The notes below the pieces were generated by a model that had not been told where the DNA came from, ran no database searches, and saw only the letters and a list, made by a program, of their open reading frames with translations. The position numbers were made by a program, and so were the translations under genes. From positions 1 to 42,331 of IMG/VR virus record IMGVR_UViG_3300025138_008739: a DNA stretch of 42,331 nt. The stretch is one strand, 5' to 3'. This stretch comes from a virus. This document shows, piece by piece, positions 1 through 9,300 of the stretch (the first letter of the stretch is position 1; the number at the start of each line of letters is the position of its first letter).

Positions 1-2290
1 TGGCGATTCATCTAATTACTTTACTGTAACGCCTAGTTCTGACAATAGTAATGGTGGAACCTTTACTTTAACAATAGCTGCAACAGATGGCGTCAATGGC
101 GCTGTAAATTGGCCTATTGGTTTTACATTGCAGTTTCCAAGTTGGGCTACCGCAACAACATTAAATACACAACTTGATCCTAATACAGGAGTATTTGGCT
201 GGGCTGGATATAATCTTTCCTTAGCTGGTAATATGCTTGCTGTAGCAGCCCCTCGTAGTACAACAACAGGATCTTCTGGTAGAGACGGCGGGGCGGCAGG
301 ACGAGTTCATATGTTTAAACGTAGTGGTGGTAGTGCTCCTAACTGGAGTAATGTTGCTAATATAATATCTACTAACAGCGGTCAATATCAATATTTTGGT
401 ACTAGTGTTTCAATAACACCAGACATATCTTCATCTGCTTTTTCAACATCAACTTCAAATTGGTTAGTAGTTGGAGAACCACAATTAGGATCTGAAGGGA
501 CAAATAAAGGAGCTAATGATCCAGATACTCAAATGGGTAGAATTTCTATTCACAGATATGTTGGTTCATCATGGTCTCATCATACGAATATTCCTAATAA
601 TACTACAGGAATTACAGGCCAGTTTGGCTTCACAGTTGATTATGACGCATCAGGAGAGCGCATCTTTATAGGAGCTCCTTGGGACAATAGCAAAAGAGGT
701 AAGGTTTATGTATATAAAGGATCCGGAAGTGATGCTTCAAGAACTTTCACTTTAGAAGCAACATTAACAAATTCTAGCGGTGGTTCAGATGATCAGTTTG
801 GATATAATGTAAAGTCCAATCAAGATGGAAGTATCTTAGCTGTTACTTCTTGGGGTTATGATTACAATGTTGCAAGAAAAGGGGCTGTAATAATATATAC
901 AAGATCCGGAACAACATGGACACAACAAGTGATAATTCAAGGTGGCGATACAGCTAATTATGATAATTTTGGAACTGGGTTAGATATAAACGATGCAGGA
1001 AATATGTTAGTTGTTGGCGCACCAGCGAATGACACTTCTTATGGAGATGCAGGTAAGGTATATGTTTTTACAGGTAGTGGGAGTTCCTGGACTCAAGTGT
1101 TCGCGGGACAACCTAGTGATATTGGAATTGATGATCAGTTTGGGCAAGATGTTGCAATATCAGGAAACGACATTATAGTAGGAGCAATAGCTAATCGTTC
1201 AACTTCATCAGGAAATCCAGTTGGAGCAGCTTATGTTTTTACTAATGATGGTTCAAATTATGGAATATTAAATATGTCATCTGACAATACATCCCACTTC
1301 TTTGATCACATTTCTACATTTGTATTACCGGGTCAATCATTTAGAAATCAAAAACCTACTAATATCATATTTAATAATAATGGTACTAAAATGTATATTA
1401 TCTCTAGTTCAAAAACAATTGTTGAATATACTTTAGCAACAGCATATGATATATCAAGTGTAACGATAACACATGAAATAGACTCAAGAACAAGAATCCC
1501 TGTTCCAAAAGGTTTCAGATTCAATTCAGATGGAACTAAACTTCATATATTATCAGGTGTTAGTAGTGGCAGTGCTTATGGCAGAATGTTTGTTCAATAT
1601 GATCTAAGTACAGCTTATGATTTATCAACTGCATCATGGGCAAATAATGATTATACAATACCTACTTCAATTGCAGGTGATTCAGGATCACCAGGTGTTG
1701 ATAATAGTTTTGATAACTTTGAATTTTTTAATAGTGGTAATGGCGTGATAATGCCAGGACAACAAAATAGAAAAGTATTTCAATTCAGTTTATCCACTCC
1801 ATACGATTTATCAACATTATCATATGATTCCAAATCAATACTTGTTTCATCAAGTGAGGAACCGAAATATGCATTATTTAATAATGATGGTACCAAATTA
1901 TTTGCCGGTGGAGTTCAAACAGATAGAATTCGTACGTTTACTTTAAGTACAGCTTATGATTTATCTACAGCTAGTTATGATGGAGATTCAGGATCATTTC
2001 TTACAAATGATAGTATAGTACCAGGATCAAATATTAACGTGACAGATATTGTATTTAATTCCGCCGGTACTAAAATATATCTTACTACTGGCAATGGGGA
2101 TTCTATTCATCAGTATACAACTGGAATATATAAACAACAAAAAAAATTAGACATCAGTACACTAGAAGATGGAGCATACCTTGGTATAGGTGTTGCTATA
2201 GAAGGAAATATAGCAGTTGTTGGCTCAAGAAATGCTAGTGTTGGTGGGCAAGCAGGTGCAGGCAATGCATATGTATTTGAATATTCATAA
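1..2290 (+). CDS. Beta-propeller tail-fibre/adhesin-like structural protein, 5' truncated by window edge
   Basis: The reading frame is open from base 2, so the gene begins left of the window. A TTG at 128 lies in the middle of a conserved domain and is not a start. The first codons encode the end of the cadherin/Ig-like module (GDSSNYFTVTPS, then GFTLQFPS) shared with the paralogues downstream. FG-GAP-type blades follow (about 170-1260; FG..., DGS, GAPW, VYVYKGSG). A different set of DGTK/YDLST repeats occupies about 1290-2120, and a last FG-GAP blade closes the protein (GAGNAYVFEYS). It probably forms part of a receptor-binding or decorative virion fibre, because it sits in the short-fibre/whisker position upstream of gp13. 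The exact virion location is inferred. Confidence 0.75.
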   Translation, partial: GDSSNYFTVTPSSDNSNGGTFTLTIAATDGVNGAVNWPIGFTLQFPSWATATTLNTQLDPNTGVFGWAGYNLSLAGNMLAVAAPRSTTTGSSGRDGGAAGRVHMFKRSGGSAPNWSNVANIISTNSGQYQYFGTSVSITPDISSSAFSTSTSNWLVVGEPQLGSEGTNKGANDPDTQMGRISIHRYVGSSWSHHTNIPNNTTGITGQFGFTVDYDASGERIFIGAPWDNSKRGKVYVYKGSGSDASRTFTLEATLTNSSGGSDDQFGYNVKSNQDGSILAVTSWGYDYNVARKGAVIIYTRSGTTWTQQVIIQGGDTANYDNFGTGLDINDAGNMLVVGAPANDTSYGDAGKVYVFTGSGSSWTQVFAGQPSDIGIDDQFGQDVAISGNDIIVGAIANRSTSSGNPVGAAYVFTNDGSNYGILNMSSDNTSHFFDHISTFVLPGQSFRNQKPTNIIFNNNGTKMYIISSSKTIVEYTLATAYDISSVTITHEIDSRTRIPVPKGFRFNSDGTKLHILSGVSSGSAYGRMFVQYDLSTAYDLSTASWANNDYTIPTSIAGDSGSPGVDNSFDNFEFFNSGNGVIMPGQQNRKVFQFSLSTPYDLSTLSYDSKSILVSSSEEPKYALFNNDGTKLFAGGVQTDRIRTFTLSTAYDLSTASYDGDSGSFLTNDSIVPGSNINVTDIVFNSAGTKIYLTTGNGDSIHQYTTGIYKQQKKLDISTLEDGAYLGIGVAIEGNIAVVGSRNASVGGQAGAGNAYVFEYS
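5..127 (+). repeat. Exact 123-bp repeat, copy 1 (copy 2 at 4891-5013)
   Basis: Bases 5-127 are identical to 4891-5013 by direct reading. Both copies encode the end of the Ig/cadherin-like module just before the propeller starts, and the match ends at the domain boundary. This points to recent duplication or gene conversion between the first and third paralogues. Confidence 0.95.
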
Positions 2291-2337
2291 TAGAACTAAA
2301 CACAAAAAAATATTAAAAAAATTAGAAGGATAGATAG

Positions 2338-4293
2338 ATGTCAATAAATTTTCCAAATAGTCCGTCAAATGGACAAACGCATACTAGTGGTGGAAAAACA
2401 TATGTTTATAATTCTTCAAAAACTAGCTGGCTTGCAAATGCTATTCCTCCTTTTGATTCTGCTGTAATTGCAAATATAAAAACTCAAAATACTTTAGATT
2501 CTGCAGGTATTAATACAGTTATATCATCCTCTTCTGATGTTTTTGATTCTTCTCAAGTAATAAGTTTAGTTAGTACAAATTCAAATAAAGTATTTACTGT
2601 CGCAAATTTAGCAGCTTTAGGCGCGTTATCAGGAATGTCTACTGGCGATCAAGCAATAGTTACTGCTACTAATAAATTATATATGTATAACGGTACTGGC
2701 TGGTTTCTTATTGCTACAATAACTAATGGATCACCATCTGCTATAACTGGTGTTGATAGTAACTACGCATTAGCTACTGATGGAACTGCTATTGTTATAA
2801 ATGCAATTGCAACTGATCCAGAAGGAGAAACATTGACATGGAGCTCATCAACCAGCGGTTTAACAAATGAAGCAACAGTTACTCAAGGAACTGGCGATTC
2901 ATCTAATTACTTTACTGTAACACCTAGCACAACTCCTGCTCATGCTGGAACTTTTACATTAACACTAGGTGTAACAGATGGTGTTAATGGCGCTGTAAAT
3001 TTTCCTATTGGTTTTACATTATCGTTTCCATCGCCATGGGCTGGCGCAACGCAACATTTTCGTGAAGAAGGTGGCTCCGGTGATCGGCTAGGGTATAGTA
3101 TGGATCTTGATCGTAGTACCCATGAACTGGTTGTAGGTGTACCATACGCTGGTGCAGATGGTAGAGCTTATAGATACACATTCAATACTAGTACCAGCGT
3201 ATGGTCTGGACCAATGAACTCATATGCGCCCAGTGACACAGCCGCTACGCATGCTATGGGATTTAGTGTGGCTATTCGCGATGGAGCAGTCGTTGCTGGA
3301 TCATCCGGTTTAAATGTAGGTTCAACAGCTGCTGCAGGTGCAGTATATGCATTCTCAGGATCTCAAAAACAAAAAATTGTAAGAAGTACTCCTGCAGCTT
3401 ATGACCAGTTTGGAAGAAATATTATGATGCAAAAGGTCGGATCAACAGGTAGATTAATATTTGTTGCATGTCAAGGTAAAAACGAAGGCAATCAAGGATC
3501 TGTAGAAATATATTACACAAGCAATCATGCGACTGCTAATTCATACTCTCGCACAACAAGTATGCAATCTCCTGATAGTAGTTGGCAGGGTGGGAACGGT
3601 TATTCATCTGAGTTTGGGAACACACTTGCTGGTGCTGGTTTTGGTACATCTAATCAATACTTTTTAATAGGTGATGGTGGTTATAATTCAGGAAGCGGAA
3701 AAGTTTATCTCTATAAAGGAACAGGGACAACTGGTTTTGCCCCAACTACATCTGGTGGAGCTGCTTTAGTTGAATTTGAAGCTCCAACAGGAGCTGAAGG
3801 TCTAGGAGTTTGGTCATACTTTGGTAATGGTATATCAATGAGTGGAGATACGACGACTATAGCAATTGGTCAGCCAGGAGGTCACATTACTGCATTAGGT
3901 AGTCCGTACGATTCTGGTCACGTATACATATATACAGGATCTGGTAGTTCATGGTCTTTACAAGCAAAACTTACCCCATCAGATTCTATTTTAAATCAGA
4001 GATTTGGACATTCGGTAAATTTAAGTGACGATGGTAACACAATTGCAATTGGTTCAAATCAAGCAGCTGCAGGATCTGCAACTGATAGTGGTGCAATATA
4101 TATATTCGAAAGAAGTGGATCTACATGGTCTCAGTCAGCTAGGTTTAATCACACTCCATCTGATAATACTCCAGCATCTGATGGTTATGGAAAAAGTGTG
4201 GCTTTAACAGCTGATGCTTATAAAGCGGTTGTTTCTTCAGCACCAGGTGCAGTTGGTCTTAGCGGTGGAATAGTAGGATTCAAATACACATAA
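2338..4293 (+). CDS. FG-GAP beta-propeller structural protein (paralogue 2)
   Basis: This 651-residue protein starts with NFPNSPSNGQT followed by a GGKTY.YNSSKT.W motif. That N-terminal module is shared with the genes at 4333 and 14311. Residues about 75-130 form a second shared module (NSNKVFTVANL, MYNGTGWFLIATI). Residues about 133-230 are a cadherin/Ig-like domain (DPEGETLTWSSS, FTLTLGVTDGVNGAVN). From about 235 to the end are propeller blades with FG, GDG/DDGN, IAIG and YIYTGSGSSW strands. No enzymatic motif is seen. The ATG follows a purine-rich leader, TTAGAAGGATAGATAG. Its position upstream of gp13 and its architecture suggest a virion surface fibre or adhesin. The family function is not established. 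Confidence 0.8.
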   Translation: MSINFPNSPSNGQTHTSGGKTYVYNSSKTSWLANAIPPFDSAVIANIKTQNTLDSAGINTVISSSSDVFDSSQVISLVSTNSNKVFTVANLAALGALSGMSTGDQAIVTATNKLYMYNGTGWFLIATITNGSPSAITGVDSNYALATDGTAIVINAIATDPEGETLTWSSSTSGLTNEATVTQGTGDSSNYFTVTPSTTPAHAGTFTLTLGVTDGVNGAVNFPIGFTLSFPSPWAGATQHFREEGGSGDRLGYSMDLDRSTHELVVGVPYAGADGRAYRYTFNTSTSVWSGPMNSYAPSDTAATHAMGFSVAIRDGAVVAGSSGLNVGSTAAAGAVYAFSGSQKQKIVRSTPAAYDQFGRNIMMQKVGSTGRLIFVACQGKNEGNQGSVEIYYTSNHATANSYSRTTSMQSPDSSWQGGNGYSSEFGNTLAGAGFGTSNQYFLIGDGGYNSGSGKVYLYKGTGTTGFAPTTSGGAALVEFEAPTGAEGLGVWSYFGNGISMSGDTTTIAIGQPGGHITALGSPYDSGHVYIYTGSGSSWSLQAKLTPSDSILNQRFGHSVNLSDDGNTIAIGSNQAAAGSATDSGAIYIFERSGSTWSQSARFNHTPSDNTPASDGYGKSVALTADAYKAVVSSAPGAVGLSGGIVGFKYT

Positions 4294-4296
4294 AAA

Positions 4297-4304
4297 TATA
4301 AATA
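4297..4304 (+). promoter_or_regulatory. T4-type late promoter (TATAAATA)
   Basis: TATAAATA lies in the short gap before the gene at 4333. In T4 this element is read by RNA polymerase carrying gp55, and a gp55 gene is in this window. The predicted start is near 4310, giving a leader of about 23 nt. Confidence 0.7.
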
Positions 4305-4332
4305 AGATTAAAGTAATTAGAAGGATAGCTAA

Positions 4333-6258
4333 ATGTCAATAAATTTTCCAAACAGCCCATCAAATGGACAAACGCTTACTAGTGGTGGAAAAACATATAC
4401 TTATAATTCTGCAAAAACAGTTTGGAAAAGTAGTAAACTATCAGGCCTAGATTCTGGTGAAGTGGTAAGTATACTTAATGCAAATGCGGTTGACTCTGCA
4501 GTTGTAAATTCAGTTTTATCATCTTCTTCTGATATATTGGATTCTTCTCAAGTAGTAAGTTTAGTTAGTACAAATTCAAATAAAGTATTTACTGTCGCAA
4601 ATTTACCTGCTTTACTTGCAGTGTCAGGAATGTCTACAGGTGACCAAGCATTGGTTACTGGCACTAGTAAATTATATATGTATAATGGTACTGGTTGGTT
4701 TCTTATTGCAACAATTCTTAATAATGCGCCATCTGCAATATCTGGAGTTGATAGCTCTTATACATTAGCTACTGATGGAACTGCTACTGTTATAAATGCA
4801 ATTTCAACTGATCCAGAAGGATTACCTCTTACATGGAGTTCGTCAACTAGTGGTTTAACAAATGAAGCAACAATTGCTCAAGGATCTGGAGATTCATCTA
4901 ATTACTTTACTGTAACGCCTAGTTCTGACAATAGTAATGGTGGAACCTTTACTTTAACAATAGCTGCAACAGATGGCGTCAATGGCGCTGTAAATTGGCC
5001 TATTGGTTTTACACTATCATTTCCATATAATCTATCGACAGCTTCTCAAACTGCTGGTCCTTTAAAGGTTTCTAATGCTGGCCAAGACGACCGTCTTGGT
5101 ATGATGGGTAATTTAGATATGGCCCGTGGTGGTTTATATTTTATAGTTGGTGCTGATCTTGAGGACACTGGTAATGGCAATGCCGGTTCAGCTTACATAT
5201 ATTTTTATAATGGTTCTAGTTGGTCAGAGCAAGCTCGAATACAACACAGTGACGATGCAAGTCAAGATAGATTTGGAATGGCAGTCGCGATTAATAGCGA
5301 TGGTACTACTGCAGTTGTTGGAGCCTGGAATAAAAGCGGAGGGGGAGCTGCATATATTTTTACTAGATCAGGTACATCTTGGACACAACAAGCAAAATTA
5401 ACTGCTAGTGATACATCTTCTTATTTTGGAACTTCTGTCGCTATAATAGACGACGGTAGTAGGGTAGCTATAGGAGACTATAATAATACTACTCCTAGAG
5501 CAGTTGGTGCAGGAGCGGCTTATATTTTTACAAGAAGCGGAACATCGTGGTCACAACAGCAGAAAGTTTATGCAGATGACGGTAATGCCGGCGACCATTT
5601 CAGTGGTTATGAAGATGGTAGAGCTTTATCACTTTCTGGAGATGGATTGTATCTTGTTGTAGGAGCTTATAGCTATGATGCTGGTCATCAACATAACGGT
5701 GCTGCTTACCAATATGCATGGACCGGGAGTGCTTATGGTGGTCAGAGAGTAGTTAGATATACAGATTTCAGTAGCCTTCCCAATTATAGCAATGGTTTTG
5801 CTTATTTTGGTTGGTCTGTAGATGTAAGTGGTGATGGTTTAACAATGATCGTTGGAGCAAAATGGGCTCAAGGTAGTAGTTCAGGACTCGCAATGATTTA
5901 CGTTAGATCTGACATTTATTGGTCATACCAAGCAACATTATCGGGTAGTGATATATCAACTAGTACGCTAGCTGAATTTGGACATGTAGTAAGTTTAACT
6001 ACAGATGGTAATTCAGCTATGGTAGGTGCAAAGTCAAAAGACGGAACAACTCAAGGTGCTGTATATTTTTTCTCTAGATCTGGAACGAGCTGGACACAGG
6101 TTAAGAAAATTTCTGCTAGCAATGCTGCCAACAATGCTTTTTATGGATCTGGTGCAGATATAAGTGGTAATGGAAGTGTTGCTGTTGTAGCCGCTGGAAA
6201 CGAAGATACTACTGCAAATAATTCAGGTGCAGTTTATACAATAGGTTTTACACAATAA
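4333..6258 (+). CDS. FG-GAP beta-propeller structural protein (paralogue 3)
   Basis: This 641-residue protein has the same plan as the gene at 2338. It has a NFPNSPSNGQT N-terminus, a VFTVANL/MYNGTGWFL module and a cadherin/Ig-like domain to about residue 230. A propeller follows with blades of the form FG..VAI..DG..VAIG..GAAYIFTRSGTSW.QQ.K. The first 230 residues are much closer to the paralogues than the propeller part is, so the protein has a constant N-terminal arm and a divergent C-terminal head. It carries the second copy of the 123-bp exact repeat. A late promoter stands upstream at 4297. A virion adhesin role is inferred from position and fold. Confidence 0.8.
   Translation: MSINFPNSPSNGQTLTSGGKTYTYNSAKTVWKSSKLSGLDSGEVVSILNANAVDSAVVNSVLSSSSDILDSSQVVSLVSTNSNKVFTVANLPALLAVSGMSTGDQALVTGTSKLYMYNGTGWFLIATILNNAPSAISGVDSSYTLATDGTATVINAISTDPEGLPLTWSSSTSGLTNEATIAQGSGDSSNYFTVTPSSDNSNGGTFTLTIAATDGVNGAVNWPIGFTLSFPYNLSTASQTAGPLKVSNAGQDDRLGMMGNLDMARGGLYFIVGADLEDTGNGNAGSAYIYFYNGSSWSEQARIQHSDDASQDRFGMAVAINSDGTTAVVGAWNKSGGGAAYIFTRSGTSWTQQAKLTASDTSSYFGTSVAIIDDGSRVAIGDYNNTTPRAVGAGAAYIFTRSGTSWSQQQKVYADDGNAGDHFSGYEDGRALSLSGDGLYLVVGAYSYDAGHQHNGAAYQYAWTGSAYGGQRVVRYTDFSSLPNYSNGFAYFGWSVDVSGDGLTMIVGAKWAQGSSSGLAMIYVRSDIYWSYQATLSGSDISTSTLAEFGHVVSLTTDGNSAMVGAKSKDGTTQGAVYFFSRSGTSWTQVKKISASNAANNAFYGSGADISGNGSVAVVAAGNEDTTANNSGAVYTIGFTQ
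4891..5013 (+). repeat. Exact 123-bp repeat, copy 2 (copy 1 at 5-127)
   Basis: This copy is identical to bases 5-127 and lies at the same place in the encoded domain, at the end of the Ig/cadherin-like module. It could serve as a homologous recombination point for swapping propeller heads. Confidence 0.95.
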
Positions 6259-6309
6259 TAGATTAAATAAATAAAGTAAAATATTAATAAAATTAAAGTA
6301 ATCAGTCTG

Positions 6310-6317
6310 TATAAATA
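6310..6317 (+). promoter_or_regulatory. T4-type late promoter (TATAAATA)
   Basis: TATAAATA lies upstream of the giant fibre gene, with a predicted start near 6323 and a leader of about 22 nt containing TTGGGGAAAG before the ATG. The paralogue-leader motif ATTAAAGTAATCAG sits just upstream of this promoter instead of downstream of it. Confidence 0.7.
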
Positions 6318-6344
6318 GTATAAACTCTTGGGGAAAGTGAACCA

Positions 6345-9300
6345 ATGACAAATTTTAAAAATTTCGTAGTTCGAAAAGGACTTGAAGTTACTGAATCTAT
6401 AAAACTTAATGGTAAAACAGTTACAAGTTTAATTGATTCCGCCGGAACAACATCTCTTATTGATTCATCTTATGTACAAGCTAGATCTAGTGGTAATGAT
6501 TCAGCAACCACAATTGCTTTAATCGATTCATCTTATGTACAAGCTCGATCTAGTGGTAATGATTCAGCAACCACAATTGCTTTAATCGATTCATCTTATG
6601 TTCAGACAAGACAAGTTGATCCAGTTTCAGCATTCACTACTATATCAGTTACTGGTCAAACAGATATTGTTGCAGACGGAGATGGAGCAAGTCCAATTTG
6701 GTCTCAATCAAATCAACAAACAAAACTAGTTGCTTCAGATGGAGCTACGCAACATTACTTTGGCCAAGAAATTGCAGTATCTCAAGATGGAAATACAGCT
6801 ATTATAAGTGCAGAGCAAGAAAATACTACTGCTACTAAATCAGGTGCTATATATGTATTTGTAAGATCTGGTTCAACATGGACACAACAAGCTAAATTGA
6901 AAGCTAGTGATCCAGGAACTGAAAATAACTTAGGAAGATCTCTAGATATTTCAGATGATGGAAATACAGTTGTTGCTGGAGCTCCATTTAATGGTAACAC
7001 AAGCGCCCAGAGCAATATTGGTGCTATATATGTTTGGACAAGAAGTGGATCTACATGGTCAAGCGCAACAAAAATAAGAGGATCAGATACTACAACTTCG
7101 AATTTGTTTGGATTTGGATCTTCAATATCAGGCGATGGTTTGACAATTGCTGTAGGAGCTACGAGTGTTAAAAAAGGTTATATATTTGTATATTCAGGAG
7201 GAAGTTGGTCACAACAAGCTGCGATAGCCAATCCAACCGGTACTACACTCAACTCTGATTTTGGTAACAAATGTGCTTTATCACAAGATGGTAATACTAT
7301 GGTTATGACAGCACGTCATGATCATGGTGCGTTAGTTGATTATGATGGAGCAGCTTATGTTTTTGTAAGATCGGGAACTAGTTGGTCATTGCAACAAAAA
7401 ATACAAGCATCAGTGGCTGAAGAAAGTTTTGCAAAATTTGGGGAGTCGTGTGATATTTCATGGGACGGCAACACTATAGCTATCGGATGTTACAAGTGTG
7501 ATACTAATTCAGGTGCTGTATTTGTATTCACACGATCTGGATCAACGTGGACTCAAGAACAAAAAATCCAACCAACTGATATTGCTCAACAAGATTTATT
7601 TGCAATTACAGTAGGAATAAGCGGTGATGGTAATTCAATTGTAGCAGGATCATACAATGAAGATACCGCATACGGTAATGCAGGAGCTCTATATGCTTTC
7701 TCAAGATCTGGAACCACGTGGTCACAAGAAATTAAATTGTACGCAAGCGATGCTGCCTCTAATGATGAGTTTGGTTATGGCGTAGCTATAGCAAAAGACA
7801 ATGGAACAGTGATTGGTGGTGCTAGATTTGAAGCCGCTAGCGGAGTTAGATCCGGATCAGCATATGTATTCACAGCGCCATTATCAAGTGCTTTACGTGA
7901 TACACTTTCAATTGAAGCTGGTACTGGAATAACTATTACAACTAATGCTACTACTGATACAGTTACAATTGCTGCAGCAGGTTTAGATTCTGCCGGAGCA
8001 ACATCTCTTGTTGATTCATCTTATGTACAAGCTAGACAAACTAAATATACAAATGCGGATTTTACTGATTCAGCTTATGTTACTACACAAATCAATAGTG
8101 TAATAGATGCTGCACCTGGAGCTTTAGATACTTTAAACGAATTAGCAGCTGCACTTGGAGACGATGCAAACTTTAGTACAACGATTACAAATCAAATTGC
8201 AGGTAAATTAGATTCAGCAAGTACGACTGCTCTAGTCGATTCATCTTATGTACAAGCAAGAGTAACAGCTGCTGCTAGTGGTAATGATTCAGCAACCACA
8301 ATCGCTCTTATTGATTCATCTTACGTTCAAACAAGGCAAGTTACTCCTGTTTCATCATTTAATACTATATCGGTTACTGGTCAAACAGATGTTGTGGCAG
8401 ACACAACAGCGGTGAGTTGGCCACTTGCAACAGAACAACAAAGACTTAGGAATACAGATTGGTATGCATCCGATGCTTTTGGTTCACATATGGATATGGC
8501 AGGTAATTATGTAATAGTAGGGGCTCACTATTATGACGAAAGTCCTTATGAAAATAATGGTGCAGCTTTTATATTCTTTAGATCTGGAACTACATGGACT
8601 CAGCAAGCAAAGTTAACAGTTAGCACTAGCGCTCATCAATATCGTATGGGTACTAGTGTTGCACTTAATGCAGATGCAACAGAAGCTATAGTAACTATAA
8701 ACTCTTCAAACGTTTCAGGAGCTTCAGTAACAGTATTTACCAGATCAGGAACAACTTGGACAGAAGGCCAAACAATAGTGTCATCAGGTTTGGCTGGTAG
8801 TGATCCTAAGTGGGGCACTACGGGTAATATAAGTATTAACGGAAACCATTTTATAGTAGGAGCTAAAGACGATATAGGTTCTAGTACCACCACTGATCGT
8901 TGGGGTTCTGCATGGGTGTATTACAAATCTGGATCAACATGGGGATTACAGCAGGAATTAATTGCATCAGATGTTGCGACTGTTGCCGATGCTAATTTTG
9001 GAGCCTATATTAGTATGCCTACTGATTCAATAGTAGCAATTGGAGCACCGGGTTATGACAATTCTAATGGTAGAGTATATATTTTTGAAAGATCTGGATC
9101 AACATGGACAGAAACACATAAGATTTCAGCTCCTGTTGATGCTAGCACTCCAAAAGACTTTGGAGCTGGTGTCGCACTAGACGGCGACTATCTAGCAATA
9201 GGCGCATCAAGAATTAATTCAAACACTGGTAAAGTTTATATTTATAAGAAAGTAAGCGGATCGTGGACTTCTCAAACAAGTGTCACAGCATCTGATGCTG

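Noticed and set aside
128-130. TTG as a start codon for the first gene
   Set aside because: The frame is open to the left edge, and the codons before it encode the same Ig-like domain found in the paralogues, so the gene starts outside the window.
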